DNA from: Spirochaetaceae bacterium
GTDB taxonomy: Bacteria > Spirochaetota > Spirochaetia > Treponematales > Breznakiellaceae
Length of the DNA: 14,135 bases
Direction: 5' to 3'
Assembly (NCBI GenBank): GCA_031257135.1
Contig: JAIRPH010000199.1
Location: forward strand, 1 to 14,135
The notes under the pieces: model-generated
Told to the model about the DNA's origin: nothing
What the model saw: only the letters and a program-made list of their open reading frames with translations
Databases searched by the model: none
Shown here: in pieces, positions 1 through 6,965 of the stretch
Layout of the letters: each line of letters begins with the position of its first letter
Numbering within the stretch: the stretch's first letter is position 1
Position numbers and translations under genes: made by a program

Positions 1-591
1 CGGCACAGTCAGGGCTTTTTCTCGGTAGCCACCACCTGTCCGTCCTGCGGCGGCGAAGGCTACACCATCGATCACCCCTGCAAAGAATGCGCCGGCGCGG
101 GAACTCAGAAAAAACGGCAAAAAGTCATTGTTACCATCCCGGCGGGGGTGGAAAACGGCAAACGGGTGGTTATCCCCAAGCAGGGCGACGCAGGCTTGAA
201 CGGCGGACCTCCGGGGGATCTTTACGTGTTTATCCGGGTCCAGCCCCATGAGTATTTCGAGCGGCAGGACTACGACCTCTACTGCGCGGTTCCGATTTCG
301 ATAGTCCAAGCCTCGTTAGGCGCGGAGCTTCACGTGCTGACCTTGGACGGGAAGACCGTAAAGGTCAAAATTCCCCCGGGAAGCCAAAACGGAAAAATGA
401 TTCCCATCAAAGAGGAAGGCGTTCCGGCTGGAACCGGAGGCAAACGGGGAATTCTGTACGTCAAACTGATGGTGCAAATTCCTACGAAACTCAGTAAACA
501 AAGTCAAAAAGTTTTGGAAGAATTTTCCCGGATCGAAGGAGAAAACGACGCGCCCAAACCTATCCCGTTGGCGGAACTCTCCGGGCGGTAG
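1..591 (+). CDS. dnaJ: Chaperone protein DnaJ, C-terminal part (5' end outside window)
   Basis: Co-chaperone that stimulates the DnaK ATPase and hands it unfolded substrates in the cytoplasm. The frame is open from base 1, so the J domain, the Gly/Phe region and the first half of the zinc finger lie outside the window. The visible 196 residues start in the zinc-binding domain, with two CxxCxGxG-type repeats (Cys13/Cys16 and Cys27/Cys30 of the fragment). The two C-terminal beta domains typical of DnaJ follow (VTIPAGVENGKRVVIPKQGD and the later VPISIVQASLGAELHVLTLDG). The stop is TAG at 589-591. The zinc repeats separate it from CbpA-type proteins, which lack them. Only the later GTG at 148 lies inside the window, and it is an internal Val codon, not the start. 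A promoter for the next operon begins 5 bases after the stop. Confidence 0.95.
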   Translation, partial: RHSQGFFSVATTCPSCGGEGYTIDHPCKECAGAGTQKKRQKVIVTIPAGVENGKRVVIPKQGDAGLNGGPPGDLYVFIRVQPHEYFERQDYDLYCAVPISIVQASLGAELHVLTLDGKTVKVKIPPGSQNGKMIPIKEEGVPAGTGGKRGILYVKLMVQIPTKLSKQSQKVLEEFSRIEGENDAPKPIPLAELSGR

Positions 592-595
592 GACA

Positions 596-639
596 TTGAC
601 CTGTTTGCGCTTTTTTTCTATACTTTTTCTATACTTTTT
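596..639 (+). promoter_or_regulatory. Sigma-70 promoter of the rpmH operon with a duplicated -10 block
   Basis: TTGACC at 596-601, a 17-bp spacer and TATACT at 619-624 form a near-consensus promoter between dnaJ and rpmH. The 11-bp block CTATACTTTTT (618-628) is repeated exactly at 629-639. This places a second TATACT at 630-635, one helical turn downstream but without a good -35 element. Transcription would start around 631 to 642, giving a very short leader before rpmH. Confidence 0.75.
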
Positions 640-656
640 TTCAGGAGCAAAAGGAT

Positions 657-812
657 ATGAAACGAACGTATCAACCGAGTAAAGTGAAGCGGAACCGGAA
701 ATTCGGGTTCCGGGCCCGGATGAAAACCCGGGGCGGCCGGCTGGTACTCAAACGCCGCCGGGCAAAAGGACGAATCAAACTGTCGGTTTCCGACGAAAAG
801 AAGCCTTACTAG
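657..812 (+). CDS. rpmH: 50S ribosomal protein L34
   Basis: Small basic protein of the large ribosomal subunit, 51 aa, absent from the supplied ORF calls because of its size. It begins MKRTYQPSKVKRNRKFGF, continues with the RMKTRGGRLVLKRRRAKGR block and is rich in Arg/Lys throughout, matching the L34 family almost end to end. The tail (SVSDEKKPY) is slightly longer than the usual 44-47 aa. The start at 657 is fixed by AGGAG at 643-647, nine bases upstream. The TAG at 810-812 directly abuts the GTG start of rnpA, the usual rpmH-rnpA pairing in bacteria. Confidence 0.97.
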   Translation: MKRTYQPSKVKRNRKFGFRARMKTRGGRLVLKRRRAKGRIKLSVSDEKKPY

Positions 813-1190
813 GTGGTTTCCCCGGAAATCCCGCCGTCTTTCCGGTTTCCCCGGGAAGAACGGCTCAAAAAACGAGAAAATATCCGGGAGGTATTCAAAA
901 AGGGCCGATGCGCCGCCTGTTCCGGGGCGAAACTTTTTTTTATACCCAACGGTCTGCCCCGGAACCGGATCAGTTTTACCTTTTCCCGGAAATTCGGGAA
1001 TGCCGTCGCCCGAAACCGGGCGCGCCGGCTCGGACGGGAAGCGTATCGGCGCATCCGCTTCGCCTTAAAGCCGGGTTACGATATGGTTTTGCTGGTCTAT
1101 CCGGGAGGAGACGCCTTCCAAGACCGGCTGGACCAACTGAACCTTTTATGCGTCAAAGCCGGTCTGTTTGCCCTTGCCGGCTTGGGATAA
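813..1190 (+). CDS. rnpA: Ribonuclease P protein component
   Basis: Protein subunit of RNase P, which binds the catalytic RNA and the 5' leader of pre-tRNAs. The 125-aa product carries the diagnostic RNR motif region (RNRARRLGREAYRR, residues 67-80) and the N-terminal FRFPREERLKKRENIREVFK segment that lines the leader-binding cleft. The start is GTG at 813 with zero spacing after the rpmH stop. There is no clear Shine-Dalgarno, so translation is probably coupled to rpmH. No ATG or better start exists in this frame before the conserved region. The stop at 1188-1190 is followed two bases later by the likely TTG start of yidD. Confidence 0.95.
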   Translation: MVSPEIPPSFRFPREERLKKRENIREVFKKGRCAACSGAKLFFIPNGLPRNRISFTFSRKFGNAVARNRARRLGREAYRRIRFALKPGYDMVLLVYPGGDAFQDRLDQLNLLCVKAGLFALAGLG

Positions 1191-1192
1191 TT

Positions 1193-1459
1193 TTGAAAAA
1201 AGAAACGGGTTTCAGACAAATTTTTTTTAGAAAAAAACCGGTTTGCCGGGGCAAAGAACTGGTTTTGTTTCTCCTTCGGGTGTACCGATATGGAATTTCG
1301 CCGTATTTTCCCCCCTGTTGCAGGTATGTACCGACCTGTTCCGGGTACACCTACGAAGCGGTGGAAAAATACGGGGTTGCTAAGGGGCTGATGTTGGGAT
1401 TGAAACGAATTTTACGGTGTCATCCCTTGGGCCCCGGGGGATATGATCCGGTACCTTAG
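1193..1459 (+). CDS. yidD: Membrane protein insertion efficiency factor YidD
   Basis: Small membrane-associated protein that aids YidC-dependent insertion; its role in E. coli is supportive rather than essential. The signature is visible: LLRVYRYGISP, then PPCCRYVPTCSGYTYEAVEKYG, then LKRILRCHPLGPGGYDPVP at the C-terminus, with the usual Cys positions. The frame is open far upstream through rnpA, but that part is out-of-frame rnpA sequence. I chose TTG at 1193, giving 88 aa, close to the family length of about 70-90. CTG at 1259 or TTG at 1265 would give a shorter protein of about 65 aa that still holds the conserved domain. The gene sits in the canonical place between rnpA and yidC. The family call is very sure; the start is not. 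Confidence 0.85.
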   Translation: MKKETGFRQIFFRKKPVCRGKELVLFLLRVYRYGISPYFPPCCRYVPTCSGYTYEAVEKYGVAKGLMLGLKRILRCHPLGPGGYDPVP

Positions 1460-1500
1460 TTTTTATACGGCGGAAATAAAGGTTTCCCCCGAGGAGTTGC

Positions 1501-3255
1501 ATGGAAAAGCGAACATTATTGGCCGTAGTGCTTTCGGTCTTGGTTATAACCGGGTTTTGGGTGGTCCAGGGAATTTTTTTCCCCCCGCCGGAACCGCCGC
1601 CGGCTACTGAACAATCTCCGGTTTCCGGGGTTCCGGTAGTTCCCGGGGATGGACAGCCTTCTCTTTCCGGTCCTTCCCAAGAAAGCCCGGAGCTCATCGC
1701 TGTCGAAGAGCCGGTCCCGGAGCAGACCGTCGCCATAAACACCCCCCTGCTCACCGTACTTTTGAGCAACGCCGGCGGAGATATTACTTCCTTTAAATTA
1801 AAGGATCATCAAGACGGGAATGATCAGGTGGAGATGATTCTTTCGGGAAATCAGGAAGCCCATGCCTTCACCGTAGCTTTTGGACCTATGAATGTCCAGC
1901 CTGTTCGCTCTCGGTTTTACGTCAACCGGCTTTCCGAGTATTCGGTCGAGTTTTACCGGGATTTCACCATGCCCGAAGGCGGAACCTTCCGGCTCACCAA
2001 ACGGTACGACTTTAAACCGAATGAGTATATGTTTGAGCTGACCCTAACCTTAGACGGCGGACATTCGGTATCGGCTTTTAACTTTTCCGGGGTGGCCTAC
2101 ACCTTAGGTTTTGGTCCCCAGATTGGTCCGAAATTCGAAAAACTCGATCAGTACGAATACCGAAATTACTACACCTTCACCAACGGGAAGCAGAAACAGG
2201 AAAAAGCATCCGAAAATCCCATTGTGAATCATCCGTCTTGGGCGGCGATTGCAGGAAAATATTTTGCCTTTATAGCGATTCCTTACGCAAACCAGTACGA
2301 ATTAATTTTTTCCGCCAAACCTGAGCCGGGGCTTGCCTCGGCGTCCCGGCTCTACCTGACCCGGCCCGGGGTAAACGGCCGAACCGAGGACACCTACCGT
2401 TTCTATTTGGGCCCGAAAAATCAGGCAAATCTCGGAATGTACAATACCGGCAATAACGCGTTTAACCTTCGGGATATGGAATTGATCAAAGTCGCCAACA
2501 CGAGCGGCATTTTGACGCCCCTTGAAAATCTGTTGAAGTGGATTTTGACTTTATTTTACCGAATCGCCCCGAATTACGGGATCGCGATTATTTTCCTGAC
2601 CCTGCTGGTGAAGATTTTACTGTTCCCGTTGACCAAGAAAAGTTCCGAATCGACCCTGCGGATGCAAACCCTCGCGCCGAAAATTAAGGAAATTCAGGAA
2701 AAATATAAGGATAATCCCCAGAAAATGCAGATGGAAGTGGCGGAATTTTATAAAAAAGAGGGCTATAATCCCCTTGCGGGCTGTCTTCCTTTATTGCTTC
2801 AATTCCCTATATTCATCGCGATGTACAATCTCTTTAACAACCACTTTGATCTCCGGGGGGCGATGTTTATTCCGGGCTGGATTCCGGACCTTTCCCTGCC
2901 GGAATCGGTCTTTAACTTTTCCCCGGTCCGGCTTCCCCTCTTAGGCTGGAGCGACATCCGGCTGTTGCCCTTTATTTACGTCGGGTCCCAGTTGCTTTTC
3001 GGCAAGGTGACCCAAACCCCGGACCAGCAGGGCAACGCGCAGATGAAGATGATGTTCTACGCAATGCCGATTATCTTCTTTTTCGTGCTGTATAACGTGC
3101 CCTCGGGCTTATTGCTCTATTGGATCATGTCGAATATATTGTCTTTAGGACAGCAGATTATCATTAACAAGTATATTGCCCAAAAACGGGCGGGGATGAT
3201 CCCGGTCCCAAAAGAACCGGTAATTGCGCCCCCAAAAAAGAAAAAGAAACGGTAA
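1501..3255 (+). CDS. yidC: Membrane protein insertase YidC
   Basis: Inserts and folds inner-membrane proteins, alone or with SecYEG. The 584-aa size and layout are those of the Gram-negative long form. There is an N-terminal membrane segment (residues 6-27) and a Pro-rich linker, then a large periplasmic domain to about residue 330. The insertase core spans about 345-565 and includes LLFPLTKKSSES, the cytoplasmic coiled hairpin with APKIKEIQEKYKDNPQKMQ, the NPLAGCLPLLLQFPIFIAMY segment and the YNVPSGLLLYWIMSNILS helix. The C-terminus is a Lys/Arg tail (PPKKKKKR). The start ATG at 1501 has GAGGAG at 1491-1496. It is co-directional with yidD (41-bp gap) and khpB (42-bp gap). Confidence 0.97.
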   Translation: MEKRTLLAVVLSVLVITGFWVVQGIFFPPPEPPPATEQSPVSGVPVVPGDGQPSLSGPSQESPELIAVEEPVPEQTVAINTPLLTVLLSNAGGDITSFKLKDHQDGNDQVEMILSGNQEAHAFTVAFGPMNVQPVRSRFYVNRLSEYSVEFYRDFTMPEGGTFRLTKRYDFKPNEYMFELTLTLDGGHSVSAFNFSGVAYTLGFGPQIGPKFEKLDQYEYRNYYTFTNGKQKQEKASENPIVNHPSWAAIAGKYFAFIAIPYANQYELIFSAKPEPGLASASRLYLTRPGVNGRTEDTYRFYLGPKNQANLGMYNTGNNAFNLRDMELIKVANTSGILTPLENLLKWILTLFYRIAPNYGIAIIFLTLLVKILLFPLTKKSSESTLRMQTLAPKIKEIQEKYKDNPQKMQMEVAEFYKKEGYNPLAGCLPLLLQFPIFIAMYNLFNNHFDLRGAMFIPGWIPDLSLPESVFNFSPVRLPLLGWSDIRLLPFIYVGSQLLFGKVTQTPDQQGNAQMKMMFYAMPIIFFFVLYNVPSGLLLYWIMSNILSLGQQIIINKYIAQKRAGMIPVPKEPVIAPPKKKKKR

Positions 3256-3297
3256 TCCGCCGTTTCCCAAACCGATTTTTTTTTACGAGGAGCATAT

Positions 3298-4017
3298 ATG
3301 ATATATGAATTTGAGGGCCGTACCGAAAAAGAAGCGATTGATCGGGCGGCCGAAGCCTTAGGGCTTGAAAAAGACGCCTTTGACGTGGAAATTCTGGAGA
3401 CCAAACGGCCCGGCCTTTTTGCGAAAGGCTACGTCAAGATTAATGTCCATACGAATCAGCAGACCGGAACGCCTCCGGCGGAAGAGCCGGCAGTACCTAG
3501 TCCGGCGGCGTCTATTCCGGCTCTTGGACCCGCCTTCGCCGATCCGGGGGCGCAAAATGAGTTTGAACAGAAGCTCATCGATTTTTTGGAGGGTCTCATT
3601 CATCGGATGGGCTATGCGGGGACCATATCAGTTTTGTTTCGGGAGGACCGCAAAATCGGCTTCAAAATCGAGTCGGAATTTTCCCCGATCCTCATCGGAA
3701 AAAAGGGAAAAAACTTGGACGCCATCCAGCTTTTGGCGAACATCTACGCCGGCCGACTCGGCCGGGAAGACCTGCGGATCATCCTCGACAGCGAAAATTA
3801 CCGGATCCGCCGGGAAGAATCCCTGGTCCGCCTCGCCTACACGGTAGCAGACCGGGTCCGGGAAAGCCGAGGGTCCTACCTGCTCGAACCAATGAACCCC
3901 TTCGACCGCAGACTAATCCACACCACCTTAAATGACATTTCCGACGTCGAAACTAAAAGCGAAGGCGAAGGGGTCTACAAGCAGGTCCGAATATACTACC
4001 GGGGCGGCAGAGGCTGA
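3298..4017 (+). CDS. khpB: KhpB/Jag family RNA-binding protein (Jag-N, KH, R3H domains)
   Basis: Cytoplasmic RNA-binding protein of the Jag/SpoIIIJ-associated family, almost always encoded next to yidC. In Gram-positives its relatives influence cell elongation and division; its role in spirochaetes is not known to me. Of 239 aa, residues 1-52 form the Jag-N domain (MIYEFEGRTEKEAIDRAAEA and RPGLFAKGYVKI). Residues 53-85 are a Pro/Ala-rich linker. A KH domain follows with the GxxG loop GKKG at 134-137, then an R3H domain with its Arg-x3-His (R204, H208) and DISDVETKSEG. The start ATG at 3298 has GAGGAG at 3287-3292. It is the last housekeeping gene of the block. Confidence 0.94.
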   Translation: MIYEFEGRTEKEAIDRAAEALGLEKDAFDVEILETKRPGLFAKGYVKINVHTNQQTGTPPAEEPAVPSPAASIPALGPAFADPGAQNEFEQKLIDFLEGLIHRMGYAGTISVLFREDRKIGFKIESEFSPILIGKKGKNLDAIQLLANIYAGRLGREDLRIILDSENYRIRREESLVRLAYTVADRVRESRGSYLLEPMNPFDRRLIHTTLNDISDVETKSEGEGVYKQVRIYYRGGRG

Positions 4018-4031
4018 CCCAAAAGAGGAAA

Positions 4032-4070
4032 AGGATTAGGATTTTTATTTTTTTAGAAATTCTTAATCCT
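4032..4070 (+). promoter_or_regulatory. Hairpin between khpB and the exported-protein gene
   Basis: AGGATTA (4032-4038) is the exact reverse complement of TAATCCT (4064-4070). Pairing continues inward for about three more pairs including one G-U, leaving a T-rich loop. The hairpin ends eight bases before the ATG at 4078. It has no T-run after it, so it is not a classic terminator. It may instead attenuate or modulate translation of the next gene. Confidence 0.4.
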
Positions 4071-4077
4071 AACAGGA

Positions 4078-4872
4078 ATGAAGTATCTTTTATATTTTTG
4101 GCTATTTTTTCTGCCGGCCCAGGCTTTTGGGCTTCCTCTGACTAAACTGCTTTCTGCGGAACATCGGACCGTCCTTTTGAGTCAGGGGACCCTCATGGAA
4201 GCGCAATTTAAAAATCCGGTCCCTCGGCTGGTTCCGGAATACGCTTTTGCCCAAAGCCTCACGGACCGCCTTATGAAGCAGATTGAGCCGAGTCTTTTTG
4301 TAGAAACCTTGTATCTCTATAAAAAAGGTCCCGACGCGGAAAAGCCGAATTGGAACGCCGGAGAACGCCGCCGGCTGTTCAATAACGCCCTTGCTCTGAG
4401 CAGTCTCACGGGGATTCAGTATTACTCGAACAGCCGTAAAGCTATGCGGACTTTGTACGAGATTTCCGCGGTAATTGACGGTCCGGACTCGAAACGCCCT
4501 CTGCCGGATCCGGTTTACGGACAGCCTCCGCAGGAAGTTTCGCTTTATGTCCGGCAGAAGGACCTCACCTTTGGGGACAACATCTACCGGTACACGTATT
4601 ACGCCCAGCCGGAGGCTCTGGTATTTGTTCAGCAAAATTACACGCCCCTTACTTTAGGAATTATTACTGCGGTTGGTCGGGATAATCTGCGGTCAGTGAT
4701 TGCCGTTATCGACTCGGAAGATTATCTGCTGATTTACGCGGCTTCTATGGCGAAAGCGGCTTCTCTTCCCGGGATAAACCAGCAGGTCGGCAAGTCCTTT
4801 TCTTCCCGAATCGACGCGCTTATCCAGTGGTTTTCCGCTCAAGCCGATAGAGCCTTCACCGAAGCCCGCTGA
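4078..4872 (+). CDS. Exported protein of unknown function
   Basis: 264 aa. The first 17 or so residues look like a Sec signal peptide (MKYLLYFWLFFLPAQAFG), with a probable cleavage after AQA, so the mature protein should be periplasmic or lipid-free on the outer membrane. No lipobox is seen. The rest is a mixed, soluble-looking sequence with many aromatic residues (YYSNSRKAMRTLYEIS, FGDNIYRYTYYAQ) and a C-terminal helix. I recognise no catalytic motif. It resembles exported treponemal proteins of unknown function, possibly a DUF6675-type family, but I cannot confirm that. The start at 4078 is supported by the signal peptide; its Shine-Dalgarno (AGGA) lies almost on the ATG and is poor. Base use resembles khpB, so it looks native. 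Confidence 0.75.
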   Translation: MKYLLYFWLFFLPAQAFGLPLTKLLSAEHRTVLLSQGTLMEAQFKNPVPRLVPEYAFAQSLTDRLMKQIEPSLFVETLYLYKKGPDAEKPNWNAGERRRLFNNALALSSLTGIQYYSNSRKAMRTLYEISAVIDGPDSKRPLPDPVYGQPPQEVSLYVRQKDLTFGDNIYRYTYYAQPEALVFVQQNYTPLTLGIITAVGRDNLRSVIAVIDSEDYLLIYAASMAKAASLPGINQQVGKSFSSRIDALIQWFSAQADRAFTEAR

Positions 4873-4934
4873 TCTTTTTCTTTTTTCTCAAAGTCCGAGC
4901 TTGCTTTTCTTTGTTTAAAAAAAGAAAAAATTCC

Positions 4935-4963
4935 TTGACGTTTTTTTTGCTTTTTGATATATT
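4935..4963 (+). promoter_or_regulatory. Strong sigma-70 promoter upstream of the heptamer array
   Basis: TTGACG at 4935-4940, an exactly 17-bp T-rich spacer, and TATATT at 4958-4963. This is one of the best promoters in the window and points toward the short ORF at 5021 and the glycosyltransferase. Transcription would begin near 4970. Confidence 0.7.
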
Positions 4964-4968
4964 TTATT

Positions 4969-5007
4969 TATCTTTCTCCGCGAAGCGGAAAAGTAATCTT
5001 GAAGATA
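4969..5007 (+). promoter_or_regulatory. Structured 5' leader
   Basis: Just after the expected transcription start, TCCGC-GAA-GCGGA (4977-4989) forms a compact triloop hairpin. It is enclosed by TATCTT (4969-4974) and AAGATA (5002-5007), which are complementary. The overlapping ATCTTGAAGAT (4996-5006) is itself a palindrome, so two alternative folds are possible. No riboswitch class is recognised. Confidence 0.3.
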
Positions 5008-5020
5008 CGGTAAAAAGGTG

Positions 5021-5161
5021 ATGAAAACGAAAAATCCCGAACATCATTACTCATTACTCATTACTCATTACTCATTACTCATTACTCATTACTCATTACT
5101 CATTACTCATTACTCATTACTCATTACTCATTACTCGGCCGGAGCTGTCTCCACGTCCTAG
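5021..5161 (+). CDS. Short repeat-encoded ORF (HYSLLIT heptapeptide), possible leader peptide
   Basis: ATG at 5021 follows AAGG at 5015-5018 closely, so initiation is possible but the spacing is short. The 46-residue product reads MKTKNPEH, then four full HYSLLIT heptapeptides and a partial fifth, then AGAVSTS, ending at TAG 5159-5161. The heptapeptide arises because a 7-bp unit repeats its reading frame every 21 bp. The peptide itself probably has no function; similar repeat-derived ORFs are often spurious. Its possible importance lies in frame. With one unit fewer or two more, the same start would read 5136-5231 and stop at TGA 5229-5231, overlapping the GTG of the next gene. Whether the ORF is translated is unknown. 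Confidence 0.4.
   Translation: MKTKNPEHHYSLLITHYSLLITHYSLLITHYSLLITHYSAGAVSTS
5045..5135. repeat. Heptanucleotide tandem repeat, 13 perfect copies of CATTACT
   Basis: Thirteen uninterrupted identical 7-bp units (91 bp) with no mismatch, plus one extra base at 5136. Perfect short tandem repeats of this length are prone to slipped-strand changes during replication. Because 7 is not a multiple of 3, each change of one unit shifts any reading frame crossing it. The reverse strand is closed by stops within the unit. Confidence 0.98.
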
Positions 5162-5195
5162 TCGTAGTATCACTAGATTCCCTTTCAGCCCTAAT

Positions 5196-5220
5196 CCCTC
5201 AAAACAAACGTTTTGGAGGG
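5196..5220 (+). promoter_or_regulatory. Hairpin sequestering the glycosyltransferase Shine-Dalgarno
   Basis: CCCTC (5196-5200) pairs with GAGGG (5216-5220), and AAAAC (5201-5205) pairs with GTTTT (5210-5214). This leaves an AAAC tetraloop and one bulged G at 5215. The stem therefore buries the whole GGAGGG Shine-Dalgarno (5215-5220), seven bases before the GTG at 5228. In an untranslated leader this should hinder initiation. Confidence 0.6.
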
Positions 5221-5227
5221 CGGAGCT

Positions 5228-6928
5228 GTGAAAATCTTCCACAAGGTAAACACATCGCCCAAAGCGGTAATGCCCTACACTTCTGCAAAAAAAAGCGAGA
5301 ACTATTGCATAAAGGAAGGGTATAAGGCGAATATGCTTCCGCGTTACTTTACCGATACAGACACTGGAATTATCTATCAGCCTGAGGTATATGAAAAGGC
5401 GTATGCTATTGCCCGAAAGCATAACTGTCAGTACATCATAGACATTGGAAGCGGGAACGGGCTCAAGTTACAAAAGTTTGAAAAAGAGTTTAAAATAATC
5501 GCGGTTGATCACGGGCAGAACGAGGAATTGATAAAACGGAATGTTAGTCTTTATCAATTTGTAACGGCGAATCTTGAGAAAGATATACCATTGATAGACG
5601 GCGGCGTCATAGAAAAATCGGTAGTGATATGTTCCGATGTCGTGGAACACTTGGTGTTTCCCGATAACGCGTTGCGATGGCTTTCCGCAATTTCGTATAA
5701 AAGCATAGCGGTAGTACTATCGACGCCTGAGCGGGATAACACGCGGGGTATATATGATATGGGTCCGCCGTTGAACAGAGCGCACGTGCGAGAATGGAAT
5801 TACAGCGAGTTTCAGGCGTTATTGGAAAAGTATAACTTTAACAAGTATACGCTTGAGTACACGATAAACAATACGGTATCCAATGACTACGCCTCTTTAT
5901 TGGCGGTATCCGGCACGTCCTGCGTCAGTGTTTGCGAAAACGGTATGGATACGGTATCAATTATTGTGCCGGTGTATAACAAAGAAGCGTATATAGAAAG
6001 ATGCTTTAATTCGATTGCGAGGCAACGGTATAAGAAGATAGAATGTATTTTTGTAGAGGATTGCTCAACGGACAGGTCGGGCGAGATAATCGATGGTCTG
6101 GTGAAAGCTTATGCCGGAGCGTTTGAACTAAAAATAATCAAACATACGGAAAACCGCGGACTGTCCGAGGCGCGGAACAGTGGGATACAAGCGGCGCGTG
6201 GTGAGTATATCTATTTTCTGGATGCCGACGATGAGATCACGGAACATTGTATAGAAGTATTAGCCGCGTTAGCGAAGAAATACCAGATGGCGGATATAAT
6301 ACAGGGGAATATGAGACGGAGTCCTGAAGTTGAAATCGATGGTTATGACATTTCAGGGAAGGGTTTTCCTGAGTTCATCGGGAAGAAACTGTGGATAAAG
6401 AAAAACTTTTTGAACATTCCAATAAATTCCGTAAATAAACTTATTCGCCGTGATTTTATACTGAGAAACGGATTGTATTTTATGCCGCGGCTGATACATG
6501 AAGACAATCATTGGCTGTTTACGGCGTTCAAGAAGATACGCGCCATGGCGTTCAGCAATGAAGTTTGTTATATCAGATATATTGTTGAAGGTTCGATAAT
6601 GACCGATCCGAATAAATATCCCAGTTTGGAATCATATCTGAAAATAGCGGATGAGGTAATACATAATATAGATTTGGATGCGTTTTCTCTGTATATAGAA
6701 TATGTGAATGGACTACTGCAATACGGCATAAGTGAGATTAACGCGAATGATGCGTATAAAGATTTACTGCCCCAGTTTACCGCCCGGCTACGTGTTATTA
6801 ATCTGTATAGATCGGTACCGGTAAAAACACGCGGTAAATTATATATAAAGAAAATAATAAAAAAGATATTAGGCGAAAAAGCGGTAAAGGCGATAAGATT
6901 ATTATTACGCAAGAAAACCGGTGCATAA
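5228..6928 (+). CDS. SAM-dependent methyltransferase fused to family 2 glycosyltransferase
   Basis: 566 aa with two enzyme domains. Residues about 65-205 are a class I methyltransferase: IIDIGSGNG (SAM-binding motif I, about 70-78) and VICSDVVEHL (about 133-142). Residues about 240-400 are a GT-A fold family 2 glycosyltransferase: VSIIVPVYNKEAYIERCFNS, FVEDCSTDRS (nucleotide-binding Asp), HTENRGLSEARNSG, and YFLDADDE with the DxD metal site at about 332-335. The basic C-terminal tail (KKIIKKILGEKAVKAIRLLL) may touch the membrane. The likely role is building or capping a surface or flagellar glycan. GTG at 5228 is preferred over the in-frame TTG at 5213 because GGAGGG lies seven bases before it. 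The gene is AT-richer than its neighbours, rich in ATA codons, and sits between a tandem repeat and gene remnants, suggesting acquisition. Donor and acceptor are unknown. Confidence 0.88.
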   Translation: MKIFHKVNTSPKAVMPYTSAKKSENYCIKEGYKANMLPRYFTDTDTGIIYQPEVYEKAYAIARKHNCQYIIDIGSGNGLKLQKFEKEFKIIAVDHGQNEELIKRNVSLYQFVTANLEKDIPLIDGGVIEKSVVICSDVVEHLVFPDNALRWLSAISYKSIAVVLSTPERDNTRGIYDMGPPLNRAHVREWNYSEFQALLEKYNFNKYTLEYTINNTVSNDYASLLAVSGTSCVSVCENGMDTVSIIVPVYNKEAYIERCFNSIARQRYKKIECIFVEDCSTDRSGEIIDGLVKAYAGAFELKIIKHTENRGLSEARNSGIQAARGEYIYFLDADDEITEHCIEVLAALAKKYQMADIIQGNMRRSPEVEIDGYDISGKGFPEFIGKKLWIKKNFLNIPINSVNKLIRRDFILRNGLYFMPRLIHEDNHWLFTAFKKIRAMAFSNEVCYIRYIVEGSIMTDPNKYPSLESYLKIADEVIHNIDLDAFSLYIEYVNGLLQYGISEINANDAYKDLLPQFTARLRVINLYRSVPVKTRGKLYIKKIIKKILGEKAVKAIRLLLRKKTGA

Positions 6929-6932
6929 CCGG
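6918..6932 (+). terminator. Weak hairpin over the glycosyltransferase stop codon
   Basis: CCGGT (6918-6922) and ACCGG (6928-6932) form a 5-bp stem with a GCATA loop, covering the TAA at 6926-6928. There is no T-run on the + strand, so it is at best a weak or factor-assisted terminator in the 37-bp gap between two convergent genes. Confidence 0.25.
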
Positions 6933-6965
6933 CTTGTATGCTTGCGGTTGCGGTACTGCCGGGTT

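Noticed and set aside
908..1192. Long N-terminal extension of YidD
   Set aside because: It overlaps rnpA in another frame, has arginine/proline-rich shadow composition and is absent from the family.
4913..4930. AT-only inverted repeat as terminator of the exported-protein gene
   Set aside because: TTTTCTTT/AAAGAAAA can pair, but the stem is weak, has no G-C pairs to speak of and is followed by A residues, not by T.
5140..5229. Attachment-site-like direct repeat CGGAGCTGT (5140-5148 and 5221-5229)
   Set aside because: Only nine bases, no integrase or transposase nearby; it may be chance.
5117..5422. 101-aa ORF on the - strand over the heptamer array
   Set aside because: It is the antisense of the leader and glycosyltransferase start, has no family motif, and its end is created by stops inside the repeat.
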